A DNA stretch of 64,000 nucleotides from the NCBI RefSeq assembly GCF_000002865.3, contig NW_001865046.1, positions 703,492 through 767,491 on the forward strand. The letters run 5' to 3'. A model generated the notes under the pieces. That model searched no databases and was not told where the DNA came from. It saw only the letters and a list, made by a program, of their open reading frames with translations. Both the position numbers and the translations under genes were made by a program. How positions within the stretch are numbered: the first letter of the stretch is position 1; every line of letters starts with the position of its first letter. Positions 34,756 through 45,874 of this stretch are shown here, one piece after another. Origin of the DNA: Monosiga brevicollis MX1 (lineage: Eukaryota; Opisthokonta; Choanoflagellata; Craspedida; Salpingoecidae).

Positions 34756-36547
34756 CTACGCATCCCACCTTTCTAGCAGTTCATAAGTTGGCGCGAGGAG
34801 CTTGCCGGCGTCTCGCGTGAAGCGCGTGGGGTGAAAAAAGAGCAATTCTTGGCCTGCCATACGCCATGGCACCCCCGGTACGGGCGCCGCGCGCCATCGG
34901 GTTGTTGTTACCGCGTGAGTACCTTTGACAGCACATGACAAGCGAAACGGCAGCTTGGTAGTTTTTGCACAGCAACGGGGTGGTGTGAGATACTGCCGGA
35001 CTTGAATTGACGCGCTCACCCAATTCAAGGCCTTGGCCAAAATCCATTTCATCATTGCTAATGTTGGCGTATTGCAACAGCTTGTCAAAGTCTCGGTAAT
35101 CACAGTCCACTCCCCGCTCCTGCACGAGCACGTCAGATTGAGACGAGGGTTGAGCAGAGCCCTGCGACACGGTACCACAGACACAGACAGGGAGTCGAGA
35201 TAAATGGGGCGATGGCTTATGGCATTGTACATCGGCATCGATCAGAGTCTGCAGCATCTTGCGTAATTGTGGCTTTGTCACGGTGAGCTCGCTGCAAGGC
35301 ATGGGCCCGGGAGCGAGGGGGGGAGGCCGGAGGCGGGTGCAAAAGCGTGAGTACGCATCAGTGGGGCCCTTCTGAGGCAGGCCAACTTTTTTATCACGTA
35401 CCGATACCCAATCTCTGTTTCTGGGTTGTATGGAACGCAGATACCCAGCTTGTTCCAGGTCTTGGCCAGTTTGTGCGTGGCTTGGTGTTGGCGCCATGCC
35501 TTGGAGGGATGTAGCGAGATGTGTCCTTGGTCGGCGCAAGCTTTGAGCTTTGGCACAAAAGACTTCTGATCGGGTAGCTTACCAGCCTCGGCCACCAAGA
35601 GAGCAAGGAGCGAGTCTCCAGCAGGACTAAAGGTACCGCTCTGTGAATCGTCGATGAAAACGACACCCACAGGCGCTGCGGTCGGGTCGGGATAAAAGTA
35701 GCACCAGTGCTCCTGCGGCTGGCCTAGCAAGGTAGAGAGGGTGATCGGCACCACGTTTCAGGCGAGAAGTGCAAGTTATATGTATGCAAGGTACAAAAGG
35801 GCTCTGGCGGGGGTTGGTTCTTCACCCAAGGGGGTTCAGCCACAAATATAAAGCGAGAGGGAGAGGGTGGGGAGAGTCGGCAAACGGTGCACCAAACACG
35901 AGAAGAGTGTGTGCTACCTCGGCGGCGGGCGATGGGGAAGACCTCTGGGACATCATGCAAGCGTCTGCGACAGGGTGTGGGAGCAAGGCGCGTGATTAGC
36001 AGATTTCAAAACCGGCAGGCAAAAGGGCGGTTGGGCTTGTCACGGTGTTCAAGGCGTGTACCGGTCAAGCATGTAGGGTGCCAAGCCACGCGCAGCGTCT
36101 TTTGGGCCTTGGGCGGCTGCCACTTGTTCGTCAGCATCGGCATCTTCATCCTCGTCGTCCGAGTCGGCATCTTCAGCCGCCAGTTGAAGCAGGGCCTCAG
36201 TGTTGGCGTGGAGTTGTCCCGGTGCATCAGAACCAAGGAGTAGCCGATACATGCCCAACAACTATTCCGCCAAAGGAAAGTGTGAAAAGAGGGCGGGGCA
36301 AGGAGCAGGGGTGCCTTTCGTTCAGTCAGGAGATGGGCCAACAAGTTTTGGCGGGTTCATCATCACCGGGCGGACGTACTTCAATGTCCAATGCATCCAG
36401 AGCGTGCAGCGGGTCTGATGGGAGGAGTTCCGTGCAGAGCGCGCAAACGGCTTGCAATTCGGCCGGAGCTTGCAGGTCAGGGTAAAACCGGCCAAATTCA
36501 TCTGCAAACCGATGCGGCCGCTTGTTCCTTGGCTCTGAATCGCTCAT
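34756..36547 (-). CDS. HPF1: Histone PARylation factor 1
   Basis: Seven exons in phase: 36380-36547, 36062-36261, 35918-35964, 35402-35723, 35231-35291, 35020-35119, 34756-34853; 331 residues (human 346). Landmarks: RFADEFGRFYPDL, LLGMYRLLLGSDAP, HWCYFYPDP, GICVPYNPETEIGYR, FDKLLQYANISNDEMDFG, GLELG, FHPTRFTRDAGKLLAPTY. The NDE motif at about residues 288-290 matches human Asp283/Glu284, the pair that completes the PARP1 active site and directs ADP-ribose to Ser. An acidic run (EDADSDDEDEDADADE) replaces part of the human N-terminal region, and the N-terminal PBZ finger seen in some animal HPF1 proteins is not visible. It starts 0.8 kb from the divergent glutaminase-like gene. Confidence 0.92.
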
Positions 36548-36659
36548 GGTACCGGGTTCGGCTCCACGAGTCTGGTTCAATGGTTCCAATCTGGATGCGT
36601 CACTGCCCACCACCGCTTGAAAAATGACCAGAGCATGTAACGGTAACATTTGCTGACAT

Positions 36660-36930
36660 TAGAGTTTGAGAGAGAGAGATGAGATAGCGATTAGATCTGA
36701 GATGAATTGGTTTGGTCGGTTTGAGAAAGAGAGAAATAAAGAGCAAAGACGCAAAGGAAAAGCACAACTACCACAGAGAGATCTGAAAGAGAGAGATCTG
36801 AGAGAGCGATTAGAGGGAGCGATTAGAGAGAGCGATTAGAGAGAGCGATTAGAGGGAGGGGAGAGAGATCTGAGAGAGAGATCTGAGAGAGAGATCAGAG
36901 AGAGCGATGAGAGAGAGATCTAAACACAAC
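36660..36930. repeat. GA-rich tandem repeats between HPF1 and the glutaminase-like gene
   Basis: Degenerate units such as GAGAGAGATCTGA and GAGCGATTAGAG repeat many times. They lie in the ~0.8-kb divergent spacer (36548-37359), which otherwise shows no gene. Confidence 0.85.
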
Positions 36931-37359
36931 GTAAGCAAACCTGATCGATCGCAGTGACAAGTATGAGAGCATGAGATGTAACTTATTGCATCTGGAACTG
37001 GATATGGATATGGTCGCTTAGAGAAAGCATGTTGAGTAAATGCAGCCCAATAGCCAGATGTTGCAGCTTCGCATTTTCAACGTGCCCGACACATCAGGTT
37101 CGATTGACGGCACTCTGACTGGGCTGAGCGCCTTCCTCCTTCCTCCTTTCTCCTTCCTCCTTCCTCCTTTCTCCGCCTCCGCCTCATCATTGTCGTTGTC
37201 GTTGTCGTTGCTGTATCGGGGTCATGTGAAAGGCTTGGGTTGTTGGAGCAGGGTCAGCGATCGTGCTTTTGGGGCTCGGGTTCGATGTATCACACACCAT
37301 CGTCCACGCGAAATAACTGACGTACCGGCTTGGCCCGACTGTTTGTGCGTCCCAGGAGG

Positions 37360-40300
37360 ATGTTGGCACGTACGCATGGTTTGCTGGCCCTGGTGGTGGC
37401 CCTGATGGCCACGGGTGCTCAGGCTGATCGGGTGTCCTTTCGCGCCCCGGCCATTCCCCTGGTGACGACTGATCCCTGGATGCAAGTATGGATGGGCGCT
37501 GACCAGCTGACGGACACGGAGGCCATGTACTGGGAGGGTGATGAGCGAGCCATGGCCGGCTTTGTGCGCATCGACGGTGATGCCTACCGCTTTCTCGGCA
37601 ACTGCCAAAAGTACGCACCTATCATGCGCTCAGACCCGTCCATGTGACAGTCCAAATCCATTGTCCCTGGCTCTATATGTCTGACCCTCACAGCTTTGGC
37701 TTGCTGCCTTTTCTTTGGTGTTGACAGCGTTTCAGACTGCCCCGCTGCCATGACCCAGACAGACGTGGTGATCAATGCTACGGCCACAGGCGTCCACTTC
37801 GCCGATCCCAAGGGTCGCGTGTCACTCGAGGTGGTCTTTCAGACCATGCTCTTCCCCTCCCGCACCGACTTGATGGCCCGTCCCGTCTCCTACGTGGACC
37901 TCACTGTCACTAGTCTCGCGGCCCAGTCGCACGCGGTTGAGGTGCGTTTTCTGATGGCAGTTTTTCTTTTTTTGTTCTTCTTTTTAAATTTCCTACTGGC
38001 TTGTGCAAGATGGTCTACAAACCTGTTGAACGAGGCCAGTTACGTACGCGCATATCCGATTCAACAATTTGACCAACGCATACGGGTGGCTTGGTGTCGA
38101 TAGGTTTACTTTGACATGACGGCACAGCACGTGGTTAACACGGTGGATCAGCAAGTGCAATGGAGTACATTCCAGCAAAGCGGTGTTCAAGGCGTTTCAA
38201 TCTCACACGCTCACCAGGTGCCCGAATGCTGCCCGCCCGTCCGCCGGACCAGTCACATGTCATCTTGTTTGAAGCAGACTCTTTTCGATTGCGCATGTGC
38301 TTCTTCCATGATCCCATTTTTTTGTGTTCCCTCACCTGTGCTGGGATGTCGTCTCCGCATCTTTTCATCTCCGCCCGCAACTCACATGGCCTATGTGCTG
38401 CCCCTGTAGCAAGCACTGGACGAAAAAGGCGATCGTATTGGCCGCGATTGGGGCTACCTGTACCTCGGTACCCGGGTCAATACCTCGGCCACCTTCCGCG
38501 CTGGGGGTGGTGAGGAACAACGCCGGGCCTTTTATACCACGGGTGCCCTGCCTTCTTCCACGGACAACCGGCAACCTCGCGCCGCCCAAGACGACATGCC
38601 TGTCGTAGGTGCAGCCTGGGCCACGACGGCCACAGCGAATCCCGCATCCCTTGTTCTACAGATTGCTTACGATGACGTTGCCACAGTGCGTATATACTTC
38701 GGACCTCGGCCGTAGCTCGACGATGCTATTGCTCTGCACACTCGCTCGTCGCCTTGCCTCACAGGTTCACTGGCTCGCCTCGTCCCGCAGGTCAACTACT
38801 ACGGTCATGTGTATCACGGCTATTGGACTCGGCTCTTTGACAACATTTTCGACGTGATGCAACAGGCGGATCATGACTACCCAGCCATCCGGGCACTTGG
38901 CGCATCGACCGATGCAGCGGTGCGGGCGGCCAGTGTCGAGGCCGGCGGTGACAAGTACAGCGTCATGACAACGCTGGTGTTCCGACAAGTGCTCGCCGCC
39001 ACGCAACTAGTCTGGGCTGACGACCGCAACACCACCTGGCTCTTTCTCAAGGAAATTTCGACCAACGGTGACATGCAGACCATGGTACGTCCTTTTTGGA
39101 AGGAATCCCATGCGCCATGCAATGCCCGGCTCTGTCTGCAGCCAGGCTATCGAGGGATGCCATGCTTGGTGGAGAGCAGGTTCTTTTGCTTGGTCTCTCA
39201 AAACGTGTTCACCTGCCTGCCTGGGGGTGTTAGGATGTCATTTTCCCATCCTCGCCCATGTTGCTGTATTCAAATGCGAGCCTCTTGGCACTGCTGCTGG
39301 AGCCCGTGCTGGCCTATGCCAACAATGAAACGAACACGCCGTACGGCAGCCCCTACAGCCCTCATCAGCTGGGTACCTTTCCCATTGCGGACGCCACCAC
39401 CGACAGTCAAGAGGTTTGTTGGCACGCTTCAGCATGCTTCTCTGGGACCAAGACCAAAAATGTGCTCGTGTCGGTTGGGCCAGCCCTCATGTCTGGCCTT
39501 TGGTTGGCGTTGCAATAGCCCATGCCCATGGAGAACACGGGTAGGTTGGCTCGGTTCATGTTTGATGAGTATGGAACAAGCACGGGCAAGCGAGTGTGGG
39601 GAGAGGGGTACAGTGCTTGGAATTGGGGGGCGGGGGCAGTGCTGGCTGGCTGGACTGATGCATTGCTGCGGGTTTGGGTCCGCCTGGTAGGCAATATGTT
39701 TTTGATGTTGCTGGCCACGGTGCAGCGGACCAAGAGCGCCGACTTTTTCTACCCGCAACACTGGGACTTGCTCACCACCTGGGCCGAATATCTCAACGCC
39801 AGCCTGCCCTACCCGGCGAACCAGTGCGTGTCTGTGTTGCTTTGCTTTCAAAGCTCTCGGAATTGTGAAGACGGTGATGGCGATACCCCACCGTTTCTCA
39901 GCACTGCGCAGACGCATGTGTTGCCAGAGACTCACGGTGCATGCGCTTTTGCGCCACCTTCTAGGCTGTGCACGGATGACTTTACGGGCCGCCTGGCGAA
40001 CAACACCAATCTGGCGGCCAAGGGCATTGTGGCGCTGGAGGCCTACGTTCAGCTGTGCCACTTGGTGGGGGCCCCCAACTGCGAGGCTCTCGCGCCATAT
40101 CCGGCTTACTTTGCCCACATTTGGGAGACGCAGGCTTTGGACACGGAGCCCACGCCCCATTATCGCCTGGCGTACAACATGACGGGCACCTACTCACTCA
40201 AGTACAATCTCTTGTGGCAACACATTTTGGACATGGAAGGTGTGTCGTGTGTCGTGTGTTTGTGTGTGCATGTGTTCAGCCAGGTTCCAGGGGCGCAAAA

Positions 40301-40749
40301 CTGCAAAGGATGGGTGGGCGGAAAATTGGGCGTCACGGGAAAGAGTCTCTGGACGGGTTGGCGGCTTGCAGGGCAGCTTGTTTTGAGGTCAGATCTCATG
40401 GCACGGCGTGGGGTTGCGGGGCATGGGTGGCGCAGGACCTTTTAATTACTCGACGGTGGCGAGCAATGAGTTTGCTTACTATCGCTCGGTGCAAAACCAG
40501 TACGGCACGCCTCTGGACGAACGCCACACCTGGGTCATGTTTGAGTGGCTGGCCTGGGCATCATGCTTTGCTTCGAGCAAGTCTGACTTTCAAGCCCTGT
40601 TTGAGCCCACCTTTGACGCTTACAACGCCTCCAGCTCGCGGGTGCCCATGACTGATCTGTACGATTCAATCACGGCGGATGCCAGCATGAACGGGTTCTT
40701 TGCCCGACCCGTGGTGGGTGGCGTGTACGCCAAGCTCATTCTGCCCTAA
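37360..40749 (+). CDS. Secreted glutaminase A-like protein (DUF4964/5127/4965/1793)
   Basis: Ten exons in phase: 37360-37610, 37728-37941, 38104-38217, 38410-38685, 38791-39084, 39234-39413, 39519-39540, 39691-39823, 39965-40239, 40436-40749; 690 residues. A signal peptide (GLLALVVALMATGAQA) is followed by family signatures: IPLVTTDPWMQVWMGADQLT, FVRIDGDAYRFLG, DVIFPSSPMLLYSN, MPMENTGNMFLMLL, CTDDFTGRLANNTNLAAKGI, HYRLAYN, YSLKYNLLWQ, YGTPLDERHTW and RPVVGGVYAKL. Relatives in fungi and bacteria include the extracellular glutaminase GtaA, so release of ammonia from glutamine outside the cell or in food vacuoles is a reasonable guess; not all members are proven glutaminases. Exon 7 is only 22 bases. 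Confidence 0.9.
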
Positions 40750-41306
40750 AGCCCGCGCGGCTGCTGGCATTGGCGGTAAACTTGTCACAACAGGTTTTTT
40801 CTCTTGATCCCAAATTAAGCCCATTTTCTATAAATAGCGGACGACCTGTTCCTCTTTTCTGAAAAGAGAGAGAGAGTGCGTGAGAGAGAGAGATAAAAGC
40901 AGAGAAAGAGAGAGAAAGTGAAAAGCAGAGCAAGAGAAAGAAAGAGAAAAGCAGAGAGAGAGAGCTTGAGAGGGAGAGAAAAACAGAGATGTGGGTTCGC
41001 AATTCAATTTTTCAGCATTTTTATTTTTTTGCGGATCTCTTTGACTCCACGCACGCCATTTCTCGGGGCGGGGGCAACTCGTTGACCCCGGGCTGTTGCT
41101 GCTGCTGCTGCTGCCAATCTGTAGTGCGGCACTAGGTAGGCTTTGTGTTGGGGGGCTGAGCCTGATTTGATCCCATTGGATCCGGTTTTCTTCGCTTTCT
41201 TTGCTTTTGGGTTTGGTCTGGTCCATTTGTTCTGCTGCTGCTCTGTGTTGTTGATGTTGATCGCGAGGCGGGCTGTGAGTTTCCGTTCTGGTGTCAGTCA
41301 GCTCTC
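40750..41306. other. Spacer with GA-rich repeats and a CTG run
   Basis: GA-rich tracts at about 40863-40985 and a short CTG run near 41095-41114 lie between the glutaminase-like stop and the ligase III start. No gene is seen. The ligase promoter should be here (inference). Confidence 0.6.
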
Positions 41307-44300
41307 ATGTCAAGTGGATACCGCATTGGCAGGATGCGCTGGGCGTCTGTGGGCTACATCTTCCAGCGTCCGGTGGGGCTCTTCGTGAGCGCGTCAGCAC
41401 TCTCGACATCACCCGTTTTACCTCCTGTTCGACGCTTCAGCTCGGCTTTGGGTTTGTGCGTGAAGCAGTCGAGCTTGCACCCTTTCCGTGGGTCGACGCT
41501 GCCCAGCACTAGTCGTTTGTGGGTGCGTGGCTTCGCTGCTGGCACCAACGCCAGAGCCGCCACCATGTCCGAGTTTGTGGCCGAGCACGCCAAGACCGGG
41601 CGCTCGGGCTGCAAGGAATGCAAGCAGAAAATTGACAAGGGTGCGCTGCGGATTGGCAAAGTCACCACCAGTCCCTTTAGCGATGACTCCGACATGACCA
41701 CCTGGTACCACGACGAGTGCTTCTTTCAAGCGTAAGTGACGCTATGCTGGATCACATCAGTGGATGGATGCGTTGATTGATTGACGATGGAGACCACTGG
41801 CGACCAAGCAACCACCAAATGTTCCTTCCTCACATTGCACCTCCTCCTCATATTGCACCTCCACACCCTGCTCGCTTCTTCTTCTGCTGCTGCACATGCA
41901 CAGACAGCTTCGATCGCGCAAGACGACGGCCAAGGTCGAGACGCTGAGCGATATCAAAAACTACGCCGAGCTGAGCGCCGAGGACAAACAGTCCCTCAAA
42001 ACCAAGATTGCCGCCTTTGTCGAGGCTTATGCCAACAAGGGCACGGGTGGTGCGGGTGGTGCCAAGGCCAAGCGTCCAGCGGCCGCGACCACGGCCACGG
42101 CCAGTCAACCAGGCAAACAGGGTACACTCCCTTTTGGGCACGCACGCCATCACGCCGCGGCCTCGTCAGCCGCTGCCACGGCCTCGGCCGTCTCCTCGGC
42201 CGCCACAGGGCCAGCCCTCTCAGCCACGGGTCCATACCACAGCTCAGGGCGCGGGCGAGACAACAGCTTTGCAGCCTTTCAGGAGCTCTGCCGAGATATC
42301 GAGGCCCATCCCGGCCACACGGACAAGGGCAACATCATTCGCACCTTCATTACGAAAGGTACATCGGGCCAGGGCTTTACTGGTGACCTCTACCTGGTCA
42401 TGCGCCATCTACTGCCCCAACACCCCAAGCGCGTGTACAACATGAAGGAGAAGCAGCTCGTCAAGATTTTTAGCGCCCTCTTCCATACCAGTGAGCAGGA
42501 TCTGACGGAGCATCTGGAGCAGGGGGACGTGTCAGACACAATGGCCAGCTTTTTTGCTACCAGCCAAGGCCTGCGCCCGGCAGCCCAGAGCACGCTCTCA
42601 CTCGAGGACGTGGAGAACCTCTTGCGGCAACTCGAGAACCGGACCACTATTGATGAACAGACGCGCGTCTTTCGGCAGCACCTGCCTCGCATGACCACGG
42701 AGGATTTGCGCTATGTCGTGCGCCACATCAAGCACGATTTGCGCATCTTTGCCGGCTCCAAGATTATCCTCAGTGCCCTCAACCCGGGTGCCTACGAGGC
42801 ATGGAAGGCATCCAACGACCTTTATGCTCTTGTTCAGCGCTGCCTGAAACACGGTCCAAGCCTCAAGCGCGATGTTAGCGTGCGGGCCAGCCTCATGACC
42901 CCCGTCAAGCCCATGCTGGCCGAAGCCTGTCGATCCTACGAAATGGCTGTCCAGAAGGTACTTTTTTTTGACTCGCGCGTACAGTTGTGTGCGGGCCTCC
43001 CTTCCTCTTCCTCCCTGTATTTGTGTGGTTGTGGACGACTGGTCTGGTGATTGACCCCTCCCTCCTCCGTGCACCTCGCTAACCTTTTTTTTTTTTTCCC
43101 GCTTTTCTTTTCGCGTCTGCTAGTGCCCCAATGGAATTCTGGCCGAGATCAAGTACGATGGCGAGCGCGTGCAAGTGCACAAGCAGGGCGACAACTTTCG
43201 CTTTTTCAGCCGCAGCCTTAAAGAGGTGCAGGATCACAAGATCTCCTTTTTCCGAGAAAGCATCCGCCAAGCCTGTCCACACGGACATACCATGATTCTG
43301 GATGCGGAGGTGCTGATGGTGGACACCACCACGTCCAAGCCCCTACCCTTCGGCACGCTGGGCGTGCATAAGAAGACGCGCTTCACCAATGCTCAACCCT
43401 GTCTGTTCATCTTTGACATCTTGCACTTTAATGGGCGCAATCTCATGGACGAGACCATGGAGGAGCGCCGTCGCCTGCTGACCTCCCACGTGGTTAGCGT
43501 GCACAACGAGATTATGTACTCGGAACAAACCGCCATCCCGGACCTGCCCACGCTGCGCGCTCTCATGACCAAGGTCATGCGCGAGAACCTGGAGGGCCTT
43601 GTCCTCAAGGACCGCCACTCCGTCTACGAGCCCAGCAAGCGCCATTGGCTCAAGATGAAGAAAGACTACCTCGAGTCGGGGGCCATGGCCGACACGGCCG
43701 ACCTCGCCCTCCTCGGAGCTTGGTTTGGTACCGGCAGCAAGGGCGGTCTGCTCAGCGTCTACCTCATGGGCTGTCGCGATGACAACGGCGTCTGGCGCAC
43801 CGTCACCAAGTGCGGCAACGGGTTTGACGATGCCCAGGTGGACGCCTACCATCGCAAGATGTTGCCGCTCATGCAAAAGGTGTCCCAGGACCGCAGCAAG
43901 GTGCCGGGTTGGCTGCGCATCGATGAGTCGCGCCTCGTGCCCGACTACATCATTCGCGACCCCAACCAAGCCCCGATCCTGGAGATTGCCGGGGCCGAAT
44001 TCAGCGAAAGCCGCGCGCACTCGGCCGATGGCATTTCCATCCGCTTTCCTCGCATTGCCCGCGTGCGCTCGGACAAGAACGCCGACACCGCCACCTCCCT
44101 CAGCGAGCTCAAGGTCCTCTTCAAGGCCTCCAAAGCCTCTTCGGAGCTCCTACCCAACCTCCCCACCTCGGGCAACATTCCCACCTCGGATCAGGTGTCG
44201 GCAGCTGTCGCCGCCGCGCCCCCCGCCTCGTCTGGCAGCGCTCGGCGCCCCGAGCCAGCCCCCAAGCGCACCAAGCGCACGCTTGCCACAATGACGGCCA

Positions 44301-45291
44301 CGGCCACCTCGCCCAAACCACGTTCGTGCCGCCGACGCGCCCCGGATGAGGACGAGGACGAGGACGAGCCCAACGATTACGACCTCAACGACGATTTCAT
44401 CAACGATGACCTCGATGAGGATGAGGACGAGGACGCGGCCGATAACTTTGAGCTAGACTCAGATGGCGAGGCCCCCCACGTGGGGGACGTGGGCCGGCGC
44501 CCACGCTCTACACGCGCCCGCCGCACTCCGGGTGGTCGCGTGCCCTGCTACTACGGTGCGGCCTGCTACCGCCGCCGGCCAGAGCACCGCGTCCAGTTTA
44601 GTCACCCCGGCGACCCAGACTACCCCAATTATCGCGACGAGGACGCGGAGGAGGACGAGGACGAGGACGAGGACGGGGTTGCCCAGCCCCACAGCGAGGC
44701 TGAGAGTGAGGACGACGATTTTGTTGCTGAGGAAGATCAGGACACTGAACCCGATGAACCTGCACCCCATCTCACGGGCCCACCCGCGCACAAGCGGTCC
44801 AAGGGGCACACAGATGATCACAACAGCGGTAAGGCAAGCGCGTTACCTGTTGTTACCTCCCTGACTGGATCATGCCCTCGTGCAGGTGACCTCGCGGTTG
44901 GGCACGTGCTTCAGTTGGCCTTCTCACCACCGTTCCGATATAACCGTATGTGGTTGGTGTAGGCACGCACTCCAGTCTGGATTCAGGAACCGGGGGCATG
45001 GCCGTGGATGCACTCCCAGACGTCTTCTCTGGTTGCGTCTGCCTCGTCGACGGTTGCAGCGATGCTGGCCGGGCGCGACGAGCCATCATTGCCTTTGATG
45101 GCGAGGTGGTCACGTTGGCCGACGACGAGCTGTCACACATTGTCGTGGGCTCGCGCAAGTCTCATGAGTGGCCCCCTGCAGTGCAGCATGCCGTTAAATC
45201 GCACCCAGATGCCATTGTAGTGCACGAGTCTTGGCTTTGGGACTCGAGCAAGGCGGGGAAGCGCTTGAGTGAACTCAAGTACAGCGTGTGA
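41307..45291 (+). CDS. LIG3: DNA ligase III with PARP-type finger, PBZ finger and BRCT end
   Basis: Four exons in phase: 41307-41731, 41904-42957, 43124-44828, 44963-45291; 1,170 residues. The first ~86 residues are Arg/Ser-rich without acids (RRFSSALGLCVK, WVRGFAAG), like a mitochondrial presequence. A second in-frame ATG (41565, CCACCATG context) precedes a PARP-type zinc finger (GCKECKQKIDKGALRIG..TTWYHDECFF). Then come the DNA-binding region, the ligase core with KYDGE (active Lys), DAEVLMVD, EGLVLKD and KMKKDYLE, and an acidic linker. Near residue 966 is CYYGAACYRRRPEHRVQFSH, an exact C-x5-C-x6-H-x5-H PBZ finger, which human LIG3 lacks. A BRCT-like end follows (SGCVCLVD..WLWDSSKAGKR). 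It seals single-strand breaks in nucleus and mitochondria. Confidence 0.93.
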
Positions 45292-45874
45292 GACTCGGGA
45301 TTCTCACCGCAGCAGTTCAAAGTCGAGTTAATTGAACGTTATGACAATGGTTTGATAGATGCCATGCCTTCTATGGGTTTAAAAACTTGAGCAGTGACGG
45401 CAATATACAACACCCCAACATTCAATGGAACAAAAGAGAGAGTAGAAAAAAAAAAAGTTTGCATGTTAAAATGTTCATCACATCGGATTTGCATCCTCTC
45501 CATGAAGACAAGCAAGGTCAAGGAGGCAATGATAAAACTGATCAATTCACTCGTGCACCGAGCAGAGTGCAACTAGCATGCTACCATCTGCACACGTGGC
45601 CATACGTTGTGTGCACACCGCGTGCGTCATGGGGCGCAGAGAGACACGCCGCGCCAAAGTGTCTTTGCTTCTCGCTTTGGCTCTAACCCTATGTGGCATG
45701 TGGGGCGATGAAGGCCAATGGGGACAAGAGTCGGGGCGAGCCCCGGAGCCCCTAGAAGGTCTCATTACACCCAAGATAGACGGTCGCTGTCATCGGAGGA
45801 GTGGAGGCGTAGCGTTGATCGGGCCTGCGACTTGGCAGAGCTCCGCGCCTCGCTCACGTGCCGAAACTGAAACG
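45292..45874. other. Convergent spacer between ligase III and the Arf exchange factor
   Basis: About 580 bases between two stops. AT-rich near 45300-45480 and GC-richer after. Only short, unsupported open frames are present. Confidence 0.55.

Noticed and set aside
43343-44020. 225-codon minus-strand open frame over ligase III
   Set aside because: Shadow of the high-GC ligase exon; no family resemblance and the plus strand carries all ligase motifs.
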